From: Devosia sediminis
GTDB taxonomy: Bacteria > Pseudomonadota > Alphaproteobacteria > Rhizobiales > Devosiaceae
Direction of reading: 5' to 3'
Assembly: GCF_016411825.1 (NCBI RefSeq)
Contig: NZ_JAEKMH010000001.1
Location: 1,054,001-1,118,000 of the forward strand
DNA length: 64,000 bases
In this document: positions 28,155 to 37,363 of the stretch, one piece after another
Layout: the number at the start of each line of letters is the position of its first letter
Position numbering within the stretch: the first letter of the stretch is position 1
Notes under the pieces: generated by a model
Told to the model about the DNA's origin: nothing
What the model saw: the letters and a program-made list of their open reading frames with translations, nothing else
The model's database searches: none
Position numbers and translations under genes: made by a program

Positions 28155-28345
28155 AATTCCAGGGTAGGTCTCCTGGCTTGCGGATCGAACCGGGTGTCCG
28201 CCTTCCCAGCCGCAAGGGCCAGTGGACTGTTGAACACCCGTCTCCGCCGACAGTTGCGGGGGCAGCTCCGGACTTGAGACCGGATTCCCTGTTATCCCCT
28301 CGCGGGGACCCTGGACAACTTACCATCGGCAATCGGGCAGGAGGT
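28155..28345 (-). ncRNA. Cobalamin (B12) riboswitch upstream of metE
   Basis: Read on the minus strand, the segment has the conserved cobalamin-aptamer blocks in order: GATAACAGGGAATCCGGT, then AGCTGCCCCCGCAACTGT, GAGACGGGTG, the CCACTGG block (28217-28225), CTGGGAAGG and finally the B12 box AAGCCAGGAGACC (28167-28179). It sits 170 bases before metE in the right orientation. Adenosylcobalamin binding is expected to reduce metE expression. Confidence 0.95.
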
Positions 28346-28354
28346 GTCAACATG

Positions 28355-28378
28355 AGATATAAAGAATTCTTTATATCT
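28355..28378. promoter_or_regulatory. Perfect 24-bp palindrome at the metE promoter
   Basis: The core TATAAAGA-AT-TCTTTATA extends by AGA/TCT on each side into a perfect 24-bp palindrome located just upstream of the riboswitch 5' end, where the metE promoter must lie. The shape and the A+T-rich core match operators I associate with SahR-type methionine-cycle regulators in alphaproteobacteria; that attribution is from memory and tentative. Confidence 0.6.
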
Positions 28379-28420
28379 ACGTCCGGGCGGCGTCTCTCCA
28401 CAGCTCAAACGGCCCGGAAA

Positions 28421-28450
28421 TTGGCAATCCGGCGCGGAATCGCCTATCTA
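28421..28450 (+). promoter_or_regulatory. Probable gyrA promoter
   Basis: TTGGCA (28421-28426) and TATCTA (28445-28450) are 18 bases apart, giving a start site about 25 bases before the GTG start of gyrA. Confidence 0.45.
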
Positions 28451-28482
28451 ACGGACAACTGGAACCAACGTAGAATCACAAC

Positions 28483-31248
28483 GTGACAGATACGCCCGAA
28501 GATGTGAGCGGCGGCAGCCTTCCGCCCTCCGACATCGCCCCGATCTACATCACCGATGAAATGCGCAAGAGCTATCTCGATTACGCCATGAGCGTGATCG
28601 TGAGCCGCGCGCTTCCGGATGTGCGGGATGGCCTCAAGCCGGTGCACCGGCGCATCCTGTTCTCGATGAGCGAGAACGGCTACGAATACAACAAGCCCTT
28701 CCGCAAATCGGCCCGTGTGGTCGGCGACGTGATCGGTAAGTATCACCCGCATGGCGACAGCGCCGTCTACATGGCCTTGGTGCGCATGGCCCAGGATTTT
28801 TCCATGGGCGAAATGCTGGCCGAGGGCCAGGGCAATTTCGGTTCGGTGGACGGCGATATGCCGGCGGCCATGCGATATACCGAAGTGCGCATGCAGAAGA
28901 TCACGAATTCCCTGCTCGATGACCTCGACAAGGACACAGTGGATTTCCGCGACAACTACGACGGCTCGGAACGCGAGCCGACCGTATTGCCGGCGCGCTT
29001 CCCCAACATGCTGGTCAATGGCGGCGGCGGCATTGCCGTGGGCATGGCCACCAATATCCCGACGCACAACCTGGCCGAGACGATCAATGCCGCCCTGGCT
29101 GTGCTCGACAATCCGTCGATCACGACCGAAGAGCTGCTGGAACACCTGCCGGGTCCGGATTTTCCGACCGGCGGCATCATTCTCGGTCGTGCGGGCATCC
29201 GCCAGGCCTATGAGACGGGCCGCGGCTCGATCATCGTGCGCGGGCGCTCGACCATCGAGGAAGTGCGTAAGGAACGCGAAGCCATTGTCATCACCGAGAT
29301 TCCGTATCAGGTGAACAAGGCAACGATGGTGGAGCGTATTGCCGAGTTGGTGCGCGAAAAGCGGATCGAAGGCGTGGCAGACCTCCGGGACGAATCCAGC
29401 CGCGAAGGCATGCGCGTGGTGGTCGAGGTGAAGCGCGATGCGCTGCCCGATGTCGTGCTCAACCAGCTCTACCGGTTCACGGCGCTGCAAAGCTCGTTCG
29501 GCTGCAATTTCGTGGCGCTCAATGGCGGCAAGCCGGAGCTGATGAATCTCAAGCAGATTCTGGACGCCTTCATCGCCTTCCGCGAGGAAGTGGTGACCCG
29601 GCGCGCCCGTTTCCTGCTCAACAAGGCCCGCGACCGCGCCCATATCCTGGTTGGTCTGGCCGTCGCCGTGGCCAATATCGATGAAGTCATCGCGCTGATC
29701 CGCACCGCGCCCGATCCGGCGACGGCGCGCGAGCAGTTGATGACCCGCCGCTGGCCGGCCGCCGATGTGGAGCCGCTGATCCGGCTGATCGACGATCCAC
29801 GCCACAGGATCAACGAGGATGGCACGTTCAACCTTTCGGAAGAGCAGGCCCGCGCCATTCTCGAACTGCGCCTGGCGCGCCTGACCGCGCTCGGCCGCGA
29901 CGAAATCGGCGACGAACTCAACGGCCTGGGCACGGAAATCGAGGATTATCTAGATATCCTCAGGAGCCGCGAACGCGTGCGCACCATCATCCGCGAGGAG
30001 CTGGTGGAGATCCGCGAGCAGTTCGGTTCGCCGCGTCGCACCGAGATCAGCGATCACGTCGCCGATTTCGATGACGAGGACCTGATCGCCCGCGAGGACA
30101 TGGTCGTGACCGTGAGCCACGCCGGCTACATCAAGCGCGTGCCTCTCTCGGCCTATCGGGCGCAGAACCGCGGCGGCAAAGGTCGCACGGGGATGTCGAC
30201 GCGCGAGGAAGATTTCGTGGCGCGGCTCTTCGTGGCCAATACGCATACGCCGGTGCTGTTCTTCACCAGCCGCGGCATTGCCTACAAGCTCAAGGTCTGG
30301 CGGCTTCCCCTGTCCGCGGCCAACGCCAAAGGCAAGGCGCTGATCAATATCCTGCCGCTCGAACAGGGCGAACGCATCACCTCGATCATGCCGCTGCCTG
30401 AGGACGAAACCTCCTGGGGCAATCTCGACATCATGTTCGCCACGACGCGCGGCACGGTGCGCCGCAACTCGCTGGCCGACTTCGTGGAAGTGCGCCAGAA
30501 CGGCAAGATCGCCATGAAGCTGGACGAGGGCGACGAGATCGTCGGGGTCGAGACCTGCACGACCAGCAATGACGTGCTGATGACCACTGCGCTGGGCCAG
30601 GCCATCCGCTTCCGCGTCGACGATGTCCGTCTGTTCAAGGGCCGCGATTCAATGGGCGTGCGCGGCATCCAGCTTGCCGACAAGGACGTGGTCATCTCGA
30701 TGGCCATCATCAACCACGCGGACGCCACGGCGGAAGAACGGGCCGCCTATCTCAAGATGAGCCGCGCCCTGCGTGGCGAAGAGGAGGGCGAAGATGCCGC
30801 CTCGGACGAGGGCGAAGTGGTGGCCGGTGCGCTGCCGCAGGATCGCTATGCGCTGATGAGCGCGACCGAGCAATTCATCCTGACCATTTCCGAGAACGGG
30901 TATGGCAAGCGGACGTCGAGCCACGAGTACCGGATCACCGGTCGCGGCGGCAAGGGTATCGTGGCCATGGCGGTCAACAAGCGCAACGGCAACCTGGTGG
31001 CCAGCTTCCCGGTGGAAGAGGAAGACCAGATCATGCTGATCAGCGATGGCGGCCAGACCATCCGCCTGCCTGTCGGCGGCGACAAGCCGATCGGCATCAA
31101 GGGTCGCTCGACCCAGGGCGTCATCGTGTTCGACACGGCCGAGGACGAGAAGGTGGTTTCGGTGGAGCGCATCAGCGAACCGGAAGGCGAGGAGGGGAAT
31201 CTCCCCGAGGCGCCTGAGGCGGCACCGGATGGGCCGGCCGAGGAATAG
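28483..31248 (+). CDS. gyrA: DNA gyrase subunit A
   Basis: The 921-aa protein is the breakage-rejoining subunit of gyrase. The catalytic tyrosine is Tyr132 in [10 protein letters not shown]; the GyrA box [11 protein letters not shown] marks the DNA-wrapping C-terminal domain, and the C-terminus is acidic. It starts with GTG at 28483. In the quinolone pocket ([17 protein letters not shown]) the position equal to E. coli Ser83 is Ser93, while that of Asp87 is Met97, an unusual residue. A strong UUCG-loop terminator follows. Confidence 0.98.
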   Translation: MTDTPEDVSGGSLPPSDIAPIYITDEMRKSYLDYAMSVIVSRALPDVRDGLKPVHRRILFSMSENGYEYNKPFRKSARVVGDVIGKYHPHGDSAVYMALVRMAQDFSMGEMLAEGQGNFGSVDGDMPAAMRYTEVRMQKITNSLLDDLDKDTVDFRDNYDGSEREPTVLPARFPNMLVNGGGGIAVGMATNIPTHNLAETINAALAVLDNPSITTEELLEHLPGPDFPTGGIILGRAGIRQAYETGRGSIIVRGRSTIEEVRKEREAIVITEIPYQVNKATMVERIAELVREKRIEGVADLRDESSREGMRVVVEVKRDALPDVVLNQLYRFTALQSSFGCNFVALNGGKPELMNLKQILDAFIAFREEVVTRRARFLLNKARDRAHILVGLAVAVANIDEVIALIRTAPDPATAREQLMTRRWPAADVEPLIRLIDDPRHRINEDGTFNLSEEQARAILELRLARLTALGRDEIGDELNGLGTEIEDYLDILRSRERVRTIIREELVEIREQFGSPRRTEISDHVADFDDEDLIAREDMVVTVSHAGYIKRVPLSAYRAQNRGGKGRTGMSTREEDFVARLFVANTHTPVLFFTSRGIAYKLKVWRLPLSAANAKGKALINILPLEQGERITSIMPLPEDETSWGNLDIMFATTRGTVRRNSLADFVEVRQNGKIAMKLDEGDEIVGVETCTTSNDVLMTTALGQAIRFRVDDVRLFKGRDSMGVRGIQLADKDVVISMAIINHADATAEERAAYLKMSRALRGEEEGEDAASDEGEVVAGALPQDRYALMSATEQFILTISENGYGKRTSSHEYRITGRGGKGIVAMAVNKRNGNLVASFPVEEEDQIMLISDGGQTIRLPVGGDKPIGIKGRSTQGVIVFDTAEDEKVVSVERISEPEGEEGNLPEAPEAAPDGPAEE

Positions 31249-31250
31249 GA

Positions 31251-31276
31251 AAGGGGCGCTTCGGCGCCCTTTTTTG
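31251..31276 (+). terminator. Intrinsic terminator of gyrA
   Basis: GGGCGC (31254-31259), loop TTCG, GCGCCC (31264-31269), stem extended by A-T and G-T pairs, then a run of six T. Located three bases after the gyrA stop. Confidence 0.9.
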
Positions 31277-31282
31277 TTCCCT

Positions 31283-31750
31283 TCAAATTGGGGATACGTC
31301 CTTAATGACTGTCACGCTCCCACCTACTAGCAACTCCACCATTCCGCTCGGTTCACGGGTCCAATAATCCAACGCCCAATCGGACATGTAGTCGACATAA
31401 GCCTCAGTTCGGCCTGATGTCGAAATAGAGTCGAAGTTTGCGCGGAAAATTGTTGTGCCAACTGATGTGGACTTCACGAAGTACACACGACCGCTGCCAC
31501 CACGGAAGCGCGCGCGAAACATAAGCGCGTCCTCGAGCGTCTCGCAGGCGAAGACACTTTCGAGCCTGGACGGAACGTGGGGAGCCACGGCTTTCCGGGC
31601 CGTCTCTAGTGCCAGTTCAATTAATAACTCTGTGAACGCAGGTTCTTGAGGGTACGGTCCACCAGGTCGGAACCGTCGATATTGTTGTCCGAAATTGCCA
31701 GGGTGAATGATGTCGCCGATATTGTGCGGAGTTAAGCTAACTCTGAACAT
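31283..31750 (-). CDS. DUF2441-like protein, solitary and probably acquired
   Basis: From the ATG at 31750 (preceded by GGCAGGTG) the product is 155 aa: [20 protein letters not shown], then [20 protein letters not shown], a pattern I associate with DUF2441 (compact alpha/beta proteins perhaps related to ADP-ribosyltransferases). Earlier in-frame starts at 31801 or 31900 would run towards the divergent exporter gene and have poorer ribosome sites. The gene is poorer in G+C than gyrA and interrupts an otherwise conserved run of core genes, which suggests horizontal gain. The molecular role is unknown. Confidence 0.65.
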
Positions 31751-31877
31751 CACCTGCCACCCTCTGGCTCCTACGGTGCACCGATATTGCCGAGGATTCA
31801 TCTTGCCGCCCAGAAAGAATTCTCGCCTTGTTTTTTCCGGCAGCCGGTGGCTTGCTCGCTCCAGGAGGAGTCTCGCC

Positions 31878-32498
31878 GTGTTCGACCTCAACGTTCTCAT
31901 CCCCTATCTCGGGGCATGTTTCCTGCTGGCCATCGTGCCGGGGCCGACGGTGACTGTCATTGTCGCCAATTCGCTGGCGCGGGGGACCGGGGCGGGGCTG
32001 GCCATCGTGGCGGGAACGCAGGCCGGGTTCCTGGTGATGACGCTGGTCGTGGCGCTGGGCATGCAGGCGCTGGTGGCGTTCATGGGTGCGGCATTCGACT
32101 GGATCAAGCTTGTCGGAGCCGCCTACCTCATCTGGCTCGGCTTCAAGATGTTGCGCAGCGATGGCGATCTCGGCGCGGTGGAGGCCGAGCGCGGCAAGTC
32201 CAACATGCGGACGGCGCTGGAGGGATTCCTGGTCATTCTCTCCAATCCGAAGGCGCTGATCTTTCTCGGGGCCTTCCTGCCGCAGTTCGTCGACGTCAGC
32301 CAGCCGACCTTTCCGCAGGTCATGGTGCTGGGCCTCTTCTTCATGCTGGTGGCCGGATCGACCGACGCAATCTATGCACTGGTGGCGGGTCGGGCGCGCG
32401 GACTGCTCAGCGCCGCGCGCGTGCGAATGGTGTCGCGGCTTTCGGGCGTCATCCTGATGTTTGGTGGGGTGTGGCTGGCATTGCAGAAACGGGCCTGA
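31878..32498 (+). CDS. LysE-family amino-acid exporter
   Basis: A GTG at 31878 preceded by AGGAGG gives a 206-aa inner-membrane protein. It has the LysE start motif [20 protein letters not shown] and the conserved [18 protein letters not shown], with about six hydrophobic segments. It is the second LysE-type gene of the window; the two are only distantly alike. Substrate unknown. Confidence 0.9.
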
Positions 32499-32542
32499 CA
32501 ACTCCGATCCGGCTTCACTTTCACGATCAAGGATTTCCTCCA

Positions 32543-32929
32543 ATGCCTTCTACCAGAATCGAAACCCGCCGCGGCTGGCTCGGCGACCGGCGTCGCGACT
32601 TCGTCGAGGCGGTGCAGGCTGCTCTCGTCGAGGGCATCCTCATTCCCGAGCAGGACCGCTGCGTGCGGCTGCTGGAATTTGACGAGGATGCCATCATCAC
32701 CTCGCCACACGCGGGCCTGCGCTATACGGTCATCGAGATCAGCCTGTTTACCGGTCGCAGCATCGACGCCAAGCGGCGTCTCTACGCAGCCATGACTCGG
32801 AAACTGGCGCCTTTCGGACTGGAACCACATGAGATCAAGCTGATCCTCCACGAAGTACCCCGCGAAAACTGGGGCCTGCGTGGCCTGCCGGCCAGCGAAA
32901 TCGAGCTGGGGTTCAGGGTTGACGTCTGA
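32543..32929 (+). CDS. Tautomerase-family protein
   Basis: The 128-aa product begins MPSTRIETRRGWL after AAGGA and has the small alpha/beta tautomerase layout (VIEISLFTGRSIDAKRRLY with the conserved GR and KR, then LILHEVPRENWGLRG). Pro is present directly after the start Met, as required if it serves as catalytic base. It probably forms one transcript with the LysE gene before it and the MFS gene it overlaps. Confidence 0.82.
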   Translation: MPSTRIETRRGWLGDRRRDFVEAVQAALVEGILIPEQDRCVRLLEFDEDAIITSPHAGLRYTVIEISLFTGRSIDAKRRLYAAMTRKLAPFGLEPHEIKLILHEVPRENWGLRGLPASEIELGFRVDV

Positions 32930-34136
32930 CGCGGCAGCGCCAAGCTACAAGGCTTTATTGGGGCTCAAACCGGCGCGTCGCCTGGCGCTGGCAAGCGTAC
33001 CCGCAGACTTCTCCGACTGGCTCGATTATGCGGCTGTCATCGCACTGGTGGTGTTCGCCTGGGGCGAGGGGCCCTATGTGATGGCGCTGCTGGCGCTGGC
33101 CCTGAGCCTGCCATACGTCGTAGTCGGGCCGTTCCTGGCCGTTATCGTCGACCATGCTCCGATCCGCACCGTGCTGGTGATCAGCAATCTCGGACGCGGC
33201 CTTGCGACGCTGGCCTTCGCCTTTGTCGACCAGACTTTCGTGCTGCTGGCGCTGGTCTTTTTGCGGGGTTGCATCGACTCGGCTTTCACGCCGGCGCGAC
33301 AGGCCGCGATCCAGGCGACGACGCCTGAGGCGCTGCGCGGCCATGCGAACGGGTTGCACCAGGCCATCAACCAGACCTCGAAGATCGCCGGCCCGGCTAT
33401 CGGCGGCCTGCTGCTGGCCGTATGGCAGCCACAGCAGGTGTTTCTGTTCAACGCGGTGCTTTCGGGCGTGGCCATGCTGTTGGCGGCGACGGTGATCGTG
33501 CCAACGAGACCGGTTTCCGATGCGCCAAAGGGCAAGTTTCTCACCGAGTCGCTCAAGGGCATCGCGGAATTCCGGCGCAGCACGAAGCTGCTGATTGCGC
33601 TGATCTTTTCGTCCTGTGCCTATTTCGCCTTCTTTCTCTATGACGCGTTGATCGCGCTGCTGGCGGACGGGTTCGGATTTGATGCCACCGTGTTCGGCTT
33701 TTCCATTGCCGCTTCGGGCTTTGGTGGGCTGATCGGGGCGCTGGTGGCGGGGCGGGTAGCTGAGAGGCGGCCGATCCTCACCATGTCGCTGGCGGCCATG
33801 GTGTCCGGGACGACGACGGCGCTGCTGGCTAGTGCTGCGCTTTTGGGCTGGCCGGTGCAGGTCGCCGCGTTCCTCCTGGTGCTCGGTTTCATGGGTGGGG
33901 CGACAGCGTTCATGCTGGTGCCGTATCGGACCATCGTGCAACGCGAGGCGCCGCCGGACCGGATCGCGCGTGTCTTTGCGACCGGCGAGGCCGTCATCGT
34001 CGGCTCGATGCTGTCGGCGCCGCTGATCGGCAGCGTGATCGCCAGCCAGTGGGGAACACCCGCGGCCTTTCTGGCGGGTGGCGTGATGCTGGTGCTGCTG
34101 GGGGTGGTCACGCTTGCCTCGGTGCTGCGACCATGA
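32919..34136 (+). CDS. MFS transporter
   Basis: The protein (about 405 aa) has 10-12 hydrophobic segments in the arrangement of enterobactin-exporter-like MFS proteins (VGPFLAVIVDHAPIRTVLV as the cytoplasmic loop; FLRGCIDSAFTPARQAAIQ). The start is uncertain: a TTG at 32919 overlaps the end of the tautomerase gene and follows a G-rich site; an ATG at 32880 is the alternative. Substrate unknown. Confidence 0.82.
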   Translation: MTSDAAAPSYKALLGLKPARRLALASVPADFSDWLDYAAVIALVVFAWGEGPYVMALLALALSLPYVVVGPFLAVIVDHAPIRTVLVISNLGRGLATLAFAFVDQTFVLLALVFLRGCIDSAFTPARQAAIQATTPEALRGHANGLHQAINQTSKIAGPAIGGLLLAVWQPQQVFLFNAVLSGVAMLLAATVIVPTRPVSDAPKGKFLTESLKGIAEFRRSTKLLIALIFSSCAYFAFFLYDALIALLADGFGFDATVFGFSIAASGFGGLIGALVAGRVAERRPILTMSLAAMVSGTTTALLASAALLGWPVQVAAFLLVLGFMGGATAFMLVPYRTIVQREAPPDRIARVFATGEAVIVGSMLSAPLIGSVIASQWGTPAAFLAGGVMLVLLGVVTLASVLRP

Positions 34137-34171
34137 CAAAACCGCAGTAAAGACAACAGGGAAGGGCGGAG

Positions 34172-34666
34172 ATGAACGGTCTGGTTGGGTTCTATCCCGG
34201 GTCATTCGATCCATTGACCAACGGGCACCTGGACGTGATCGAACGGGCCTGCAAGCTGGTCGATACGCTGGTGGTTGCCGTGGGCATCAGCGCCACCAAG
34301 AAGAATCCGCTTTTTACCCACGAAGACCGCGTCGCCATCCTCGAACAGGTGCTGCCGCCGATCGGCACACGAACCAACACGACGTTCAAGATCGTCGATT
34401 TTTCCGGGCTGATGGTGAATGCGGCGCGCGACAATGGCGCCAAGCTGATCATCCGCGGCCTGCGCGACACTACGGACTACAATTACGAAATGCAGATGGT
34501 GGGGATGAACGCCCAGATGGCGCCCGACCTGCAGACCGTTTTCCTGCCCTCGAGCCCGCCGGTGCGGCATATCTCGGCCACATTGGTGCGCCAGATCGCT
34601 GAGATGGGTGGGGATATTTCCGCCTTCGTTCCTCCAATCGTCCTCAAGGCACTCAAGTCCAAATGA
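34172..34666 (+). CDS. coaD: Phosphopantetheine adenylyltransferase
   Basis: The 164-aa enzyme makes dephospho-CoA from 4'-phosphopantetheine and ATP. The nucleotidyltransferase motif YPGSFDPLTNGHLDVIERA at the N-terminus and the late motif ISATLVRQIAEMGGDIS are intact. AAGGGCGGAG precedes the ATG. The 3' end overlaps the exported cyclophilin by ATGA, the usual arrangement in Hyphomicrobiales. Confidence 0.97.
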   Translation: MNGLVGFYPGSFDPLTNGHLDVIERACKLVDTLVVAVGISATKKNPLFTHEDRVAILEQVLPPIGTRTNTTFKIVDFSGLMVNAARDNGAKLIIRGLRDTTDYNYEMQMVGMNAQMAPDLQTVFLPSSPPVRHISATLVRQIAEMGGDISAFVPPIVLKALKSK

Positions 34667-35247
34667 CCAAGCTTTTCCGCACTGCCGTCGCCGCCCTGTC
34701 GCTGGGCGTGGCCCTCGTTGCCGCTCCGGCTTTTGCCCAATCGGGCGCGCCGCACCTGATCCTGACGCTCGAGGACGGCGTGGTGGACATCGAACTGCTG
34801 CCCGATCTCGCCCCCAAGCACGTGGAGCGTATCGTGGCGCTGACCGAGGCAGGTGAATATGACGGCGTGGTGTTCCACCGCGTGATCGATGGCTTCATGG
34901 CGCAGACCGGCGACGTGGCCAACGGCGATTCCGACGATGCCGGCTACAACCTGCAAATGGCCGGCACTGGCGGCTCGGACCTGCCGGATGTGGAAGCCGA
35001 GTTCAACTCGGAGAGCTTCCAGCGCGGGATCGTGGGCGCGGCGCGCTCGCAGGACCCGAACTCGTTCAACTCGCAGTTCTTCATCACCTTCGCCGATGCC
35101 AGTTTCCTCGACGGCCAGTACACGGTGTTCGGCAAGGTCGTTTCCGGCATGGAAGCCGTCGATGCGCTGGAAAAGGGCCCGCAGGACCAGAATGGCGCCG
35201 TGGCCAATCCGGACAAGATCGTTTCGGCTGTGATTGAGTATAAGTAA
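34663..35247 (+). CDS. Exported peptidyl-prolyl cis-trans isomerase (cyclophilin)
   Basis: The 194-aa protein has a signal peptide (MTKLFRTAVAALSLGVALVA, cleavage expected after AFAQ near residue 26) and one cyclophilin domain with the markers VVFHRVIDGFMAQTGD and SQFFITFADASFLDGQYTVF. It should assist folding in the periplasm. Start overlaps coaD. The neighbouring second copy at 35442 lacks a signal peptide. Confidence 0.95.
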   Translation: MTKLFRTAVAALSLGVALVAAPAFAQSGAPHLILTLEDGVVDIELLPDLAPKHVERIVALTEAGEYDGVVFHRVIDGFMAQTGDVANGDSDDAGYNLQMAGTGGSDLPDVEAEFNSESFQRGIVGAARSQDPNSFNSQFFITFADASFLDGQYTVFGKVVSGMEAVDALEKGPQDQNGAVANPDKIVSAVIEYK

Positions 35248-35266
35248 GCTTGTCACACACGCTGTG

Positions 35267-35350
35267 CCGCCCTCGGGCTTGACCCGAGGCCACTATCCAC
35301 CGCGCCAATGTGCCCGCTGAAACTGGCCCTCGGGTTAAGCCCGAGGACGG
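35267..35350. repeat. Palindromic intergenic repeat, double-hairpin type, copy 2
   Basis: Two near-complementary arms (about 35267-35291 and 35325-35350) belong to the family seen at 1554-1637 (core CCTCGGGCTTGACCCGAGG); here the arms differ by a few bases. It lies between the two cyclophilin genes. Confidence 0.75.
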
Positions 35351-35441
35351 AATGGCGGTCGTTTAGGGATCGTGTTCGCCTTGCGCACCGCGCGCAATGG
35401 AATTACATCCCGGCCACACTCTGAAACGAAAGAGACTTTCC

Positions 35442-35951
35442 ATGGCTTATGCAGATCCGGAAAACACGCTGATCGTCGAGACCACCAAGGGCACGTTCGT
35501 TATTGCCATGAAGCCCGACGTGGCGCCCGGCCATGTCGAGCACATCAAGAAGCTGGCTCGCGAAGGCGCCTATGACGGCGTGGTGTTCCACCGCGTGATC
35601 GAGGGCTTCATGGCCCAGACCGGCGACGTCAAGTTCGGCAATTCCAACCTGACCGAATTCAATCCACGCATGGCCGGCACCGGCGGCTCGAAGTATCCGA
35701 ACCTCAAGCAGGAATTCAACGCCGAACCGCACAAGCGCGGCACGGCCTCGATGGCTCGCGCCCAGGACCCGAACAGCGCCAATTCGCAGTTCTTCATCTG
35801 CTTTGCCGATGCGCCCTTCCTCAACCGGCAGTATACTGTCTGGGGTGAAGTCATCGAAGGCATGGAAAATGTCGATCAGATCAAGCGCGGTGAGCCGGTC
35901 GTCGATCCGGACAAGATGGTTTCCGTCAAGGTCGCGGCCGACGTCGCGTAA
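35442..35951 (+). CDS. Cytoplasmic peptidyl-prolyl cis-trans isomerase (cyclophilin B type)
   Basis: The 169-aa protein is a single cyclophilin domain without signal peptide (MAYADPENTLIVETTKGTFV; VVFHRVIEGFMAQTGD; SQFFICFADAPFLNRQYTVW). It is clearly paralogous to the exported copy 200 bases upstream, with which it shares long stretches. Located in the coaD/ppi/ppi/queA order common in the order. Confidence 0.95.
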   Translation: MAYADPENTLIVETTKGTFVIAMKPDVAPGHVEHIKKLAREGAYDGVVFHRVIEGFMAQTGDVKFGNSNLTEFNPRMAGTGGSKYPNLKQEFNAEPHKRGTASMARAQDPNSANSQFFICFADAPFLNRQYTVWGEVIEGMENVDQIKRGEPVVDPDKMVSVKVAADVA

Positions 35952-35982
35952 GCTCGGCGGGGCGGCACTCGTCGCCATATCC

Positions 35983-36330
35983 ATGGCTCTCGCTTCGCCC
36001 GTTGTGGCAAGCGGGGGCCTTTTTTGTGAGGGCGATGGCGGATCGATCGACATCGCCATGGGACGCCTTGTCGTGCTGCAGGTGCTTGGCGCCTCAGCCG
36101 AGATCGACGGCAAGACCTACTCGACGGGACCGGAGCGCGGCGAGGGCACGCCCTTCACGGTCGGCCAGGCATTTGCCGAGGGCGACCACGTGATGGTGGA
36201 TTTCGTGGACCCCAATTTCGAGGACATCCTCGTCAGCCTGCGCGCGATCTGGAACAAGGAAACCGAGACCTATGCCGGTGTCCTCAGCACCCCGACCGCC
36301 AATGTCGGCGTCACCTGCATGGAGGGCTGA
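35983..36330 (+). CDS. Small hypothetical, possibly exported protein
   Basis: The frame encodes a conserved-looking 115-aa product from the ATG at 35983 (MALASPVVASGG). Residues encoded just before this ATG (KLGGAALVAIS) would complete a normal signal peptide, but no ATG, GTG or TTG is available near the cyclophilin stop, so either an unusual start is used or export is doubtful. One cysteine lies near each end (GLFCEGDGG, VGVTCMEG), which suits a disulfide. The next gene begins at the base after its stop. Function unknown. Confidence 0.65.
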   Translation: MALASPVVASGGLFCEGDGGSIDIAMGRLVVLQVLGASAEIDGKTYSTGPERGEGTPFTVGQAFAEGDHVMVDFVDPNFEDILVSLRAIWNKETETYAGVLSTPTANVGVTCMEG

Positions 36331-36753
36331 ATGCGCCCCGTCCTGATCGGATTTGTCGTCGTGGCTGGCATGGCTGCCGCCCCGGCGACGGCGCTCGACA
36401 CGGTGCGCTGCGCGGATGCGGATGGGGAAATCACCTTCACCTATGTGACCGGTCCGGCGCTGGTGCAGCCGGTGCTTGGCGTCGAGATGCAGATGACCGA
36501 TGATTTCGGCATTTCCACCGATCCTGACCATCCCGACCACGACGGCGAATATGTCTCGCGCGGCTTTATCGGCGAGGATGTCGAGGGCGGGGATGTGTCC
36601 TGGAGGGATGAGGATGGGCGGGAACACCTGGCCATGAGTTTCCGTATCGGCCGCGTTTATGAGGCGCAGCGGGCACAGGTCGGCGGCGTGGTGGCCGTGG
36701 CGGGTGGCGGGCTCTGGACGGTGACCTGCACGTCGAGCGACCTCGGCATGTAG
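36331..36753 (+). CDS. Secreted hypothetical protein
   Basis: The 140-aa product has a signal peptide (MRPVLIGFVVVAGMAAAPAT, cleavage after ATA near residue 22), then an acidic beta-rich domain with two cysteines (VRCADADG and TVTCTSSD). Its ATG is directly after the stop of the preceding gene, and both have Cys near the mature ends, so they look like a pair of related periplasmic proteins. Function unknown. Confidence 0.7.
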   Translation: MRPVLIGFVVVAGMAAAPATALDTVRCADADGEITFTYVTGPALVQPVLGVEMQMTDDFGISTDPDHPDHDGEYVSRGFIGEDVEGGDVSWRDEDGREHLAMSFRIGRVYEAQRAQVGGVVAVAGGGLWTVTCTSSDLGM

Positions 36754-36855
36754 CAAGACCGGGTTGACGGGGCAGGGGCCAGCTTGTCTGGTCGGGGCCT
36801 CAAGCGGACCTGCCAAACTGAGTCCGCCCCTCACATCAGGTCTTTGATTTTGAAA

Positions 36856-37305
36856 ATGGATACAGTTCTCTGGGCGCTCATGGGCGTCATCGCCGGTGCC
36901 TGCATCGCTGCACAGGCGCCGATCAATGCGAGCCTCGGCAAGGCGCTGGAAGTGCCGGTCGCGGCAGCGGCGGTTTCGTTCCTGGCCGGTGGCGTGGTGC
37001 TCTGGGCGCTGGCCTTCATCTTCAGCCATCTCAGCCAGACGCCGATCAATTTCGGCGCGCCGGCGCCCTGGACCTTCGTGGCCGGCGGATTGCTGGGGGC
37101 ATTCTATGTGTTTTCCAACATCACGCTCACGCCGATCATGGGTGCGGCGGCGGTGATGGCGCTGTCGGTGACCGGGCAACTGGTGGGCGGCCTTTTCCTC
37201 GACAAGATCGGCTTTATGGGCATGGCGGTACGCGAAATCTCCATGGGGCGGATCGCCGGGGCGGGGCTGCTGGTGATCGGCGCGGTGATGATCCGGGTGC
37301 TCTAG
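36856..37305 (+). CDS. DMT-family transporter (YdcZ/DUF606 type)
   Basis: The 149-aa inner-membrane protein has five hydrophobic segments and the family pattern AGACIAAQAPINASLGKAL near the N-terminus, with YVFSNITLTPIMGAAAVMAL and a GQLVGGLFLDKIG segment. This is half the length of a full DMT transporter, normal for the DUF606 family. The ATG at 36856 is chosen over an upstream frame extension. Confidence 0.85.
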   Translation: MDTVLWALMGVIAGACIAAQAPINASLGKALEVPVAAAAVSFLAGGVVLWALAFIFSHLSQTPINFGAPAPWTFVAGGLLGAFYVFSNITLTPIMGAAAVMALSVTGQLVGGLFLDKIGFMGMAVREISMGRIAGAGLLVIGAVMIRVL

Positions 37306-37363
37306 CAACCCGGAGCGGATTGCCGACGTTTGCGCGAAGCCAAAGCCATGCTAACGAGCCGCC

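Noticed and set aside
28106..28486. Plus-strand ORF across the metE leader
   Set aside because: It covers the cobalamin riboswitch and the gyrA promoter; the conserved RNA explains the sequence.
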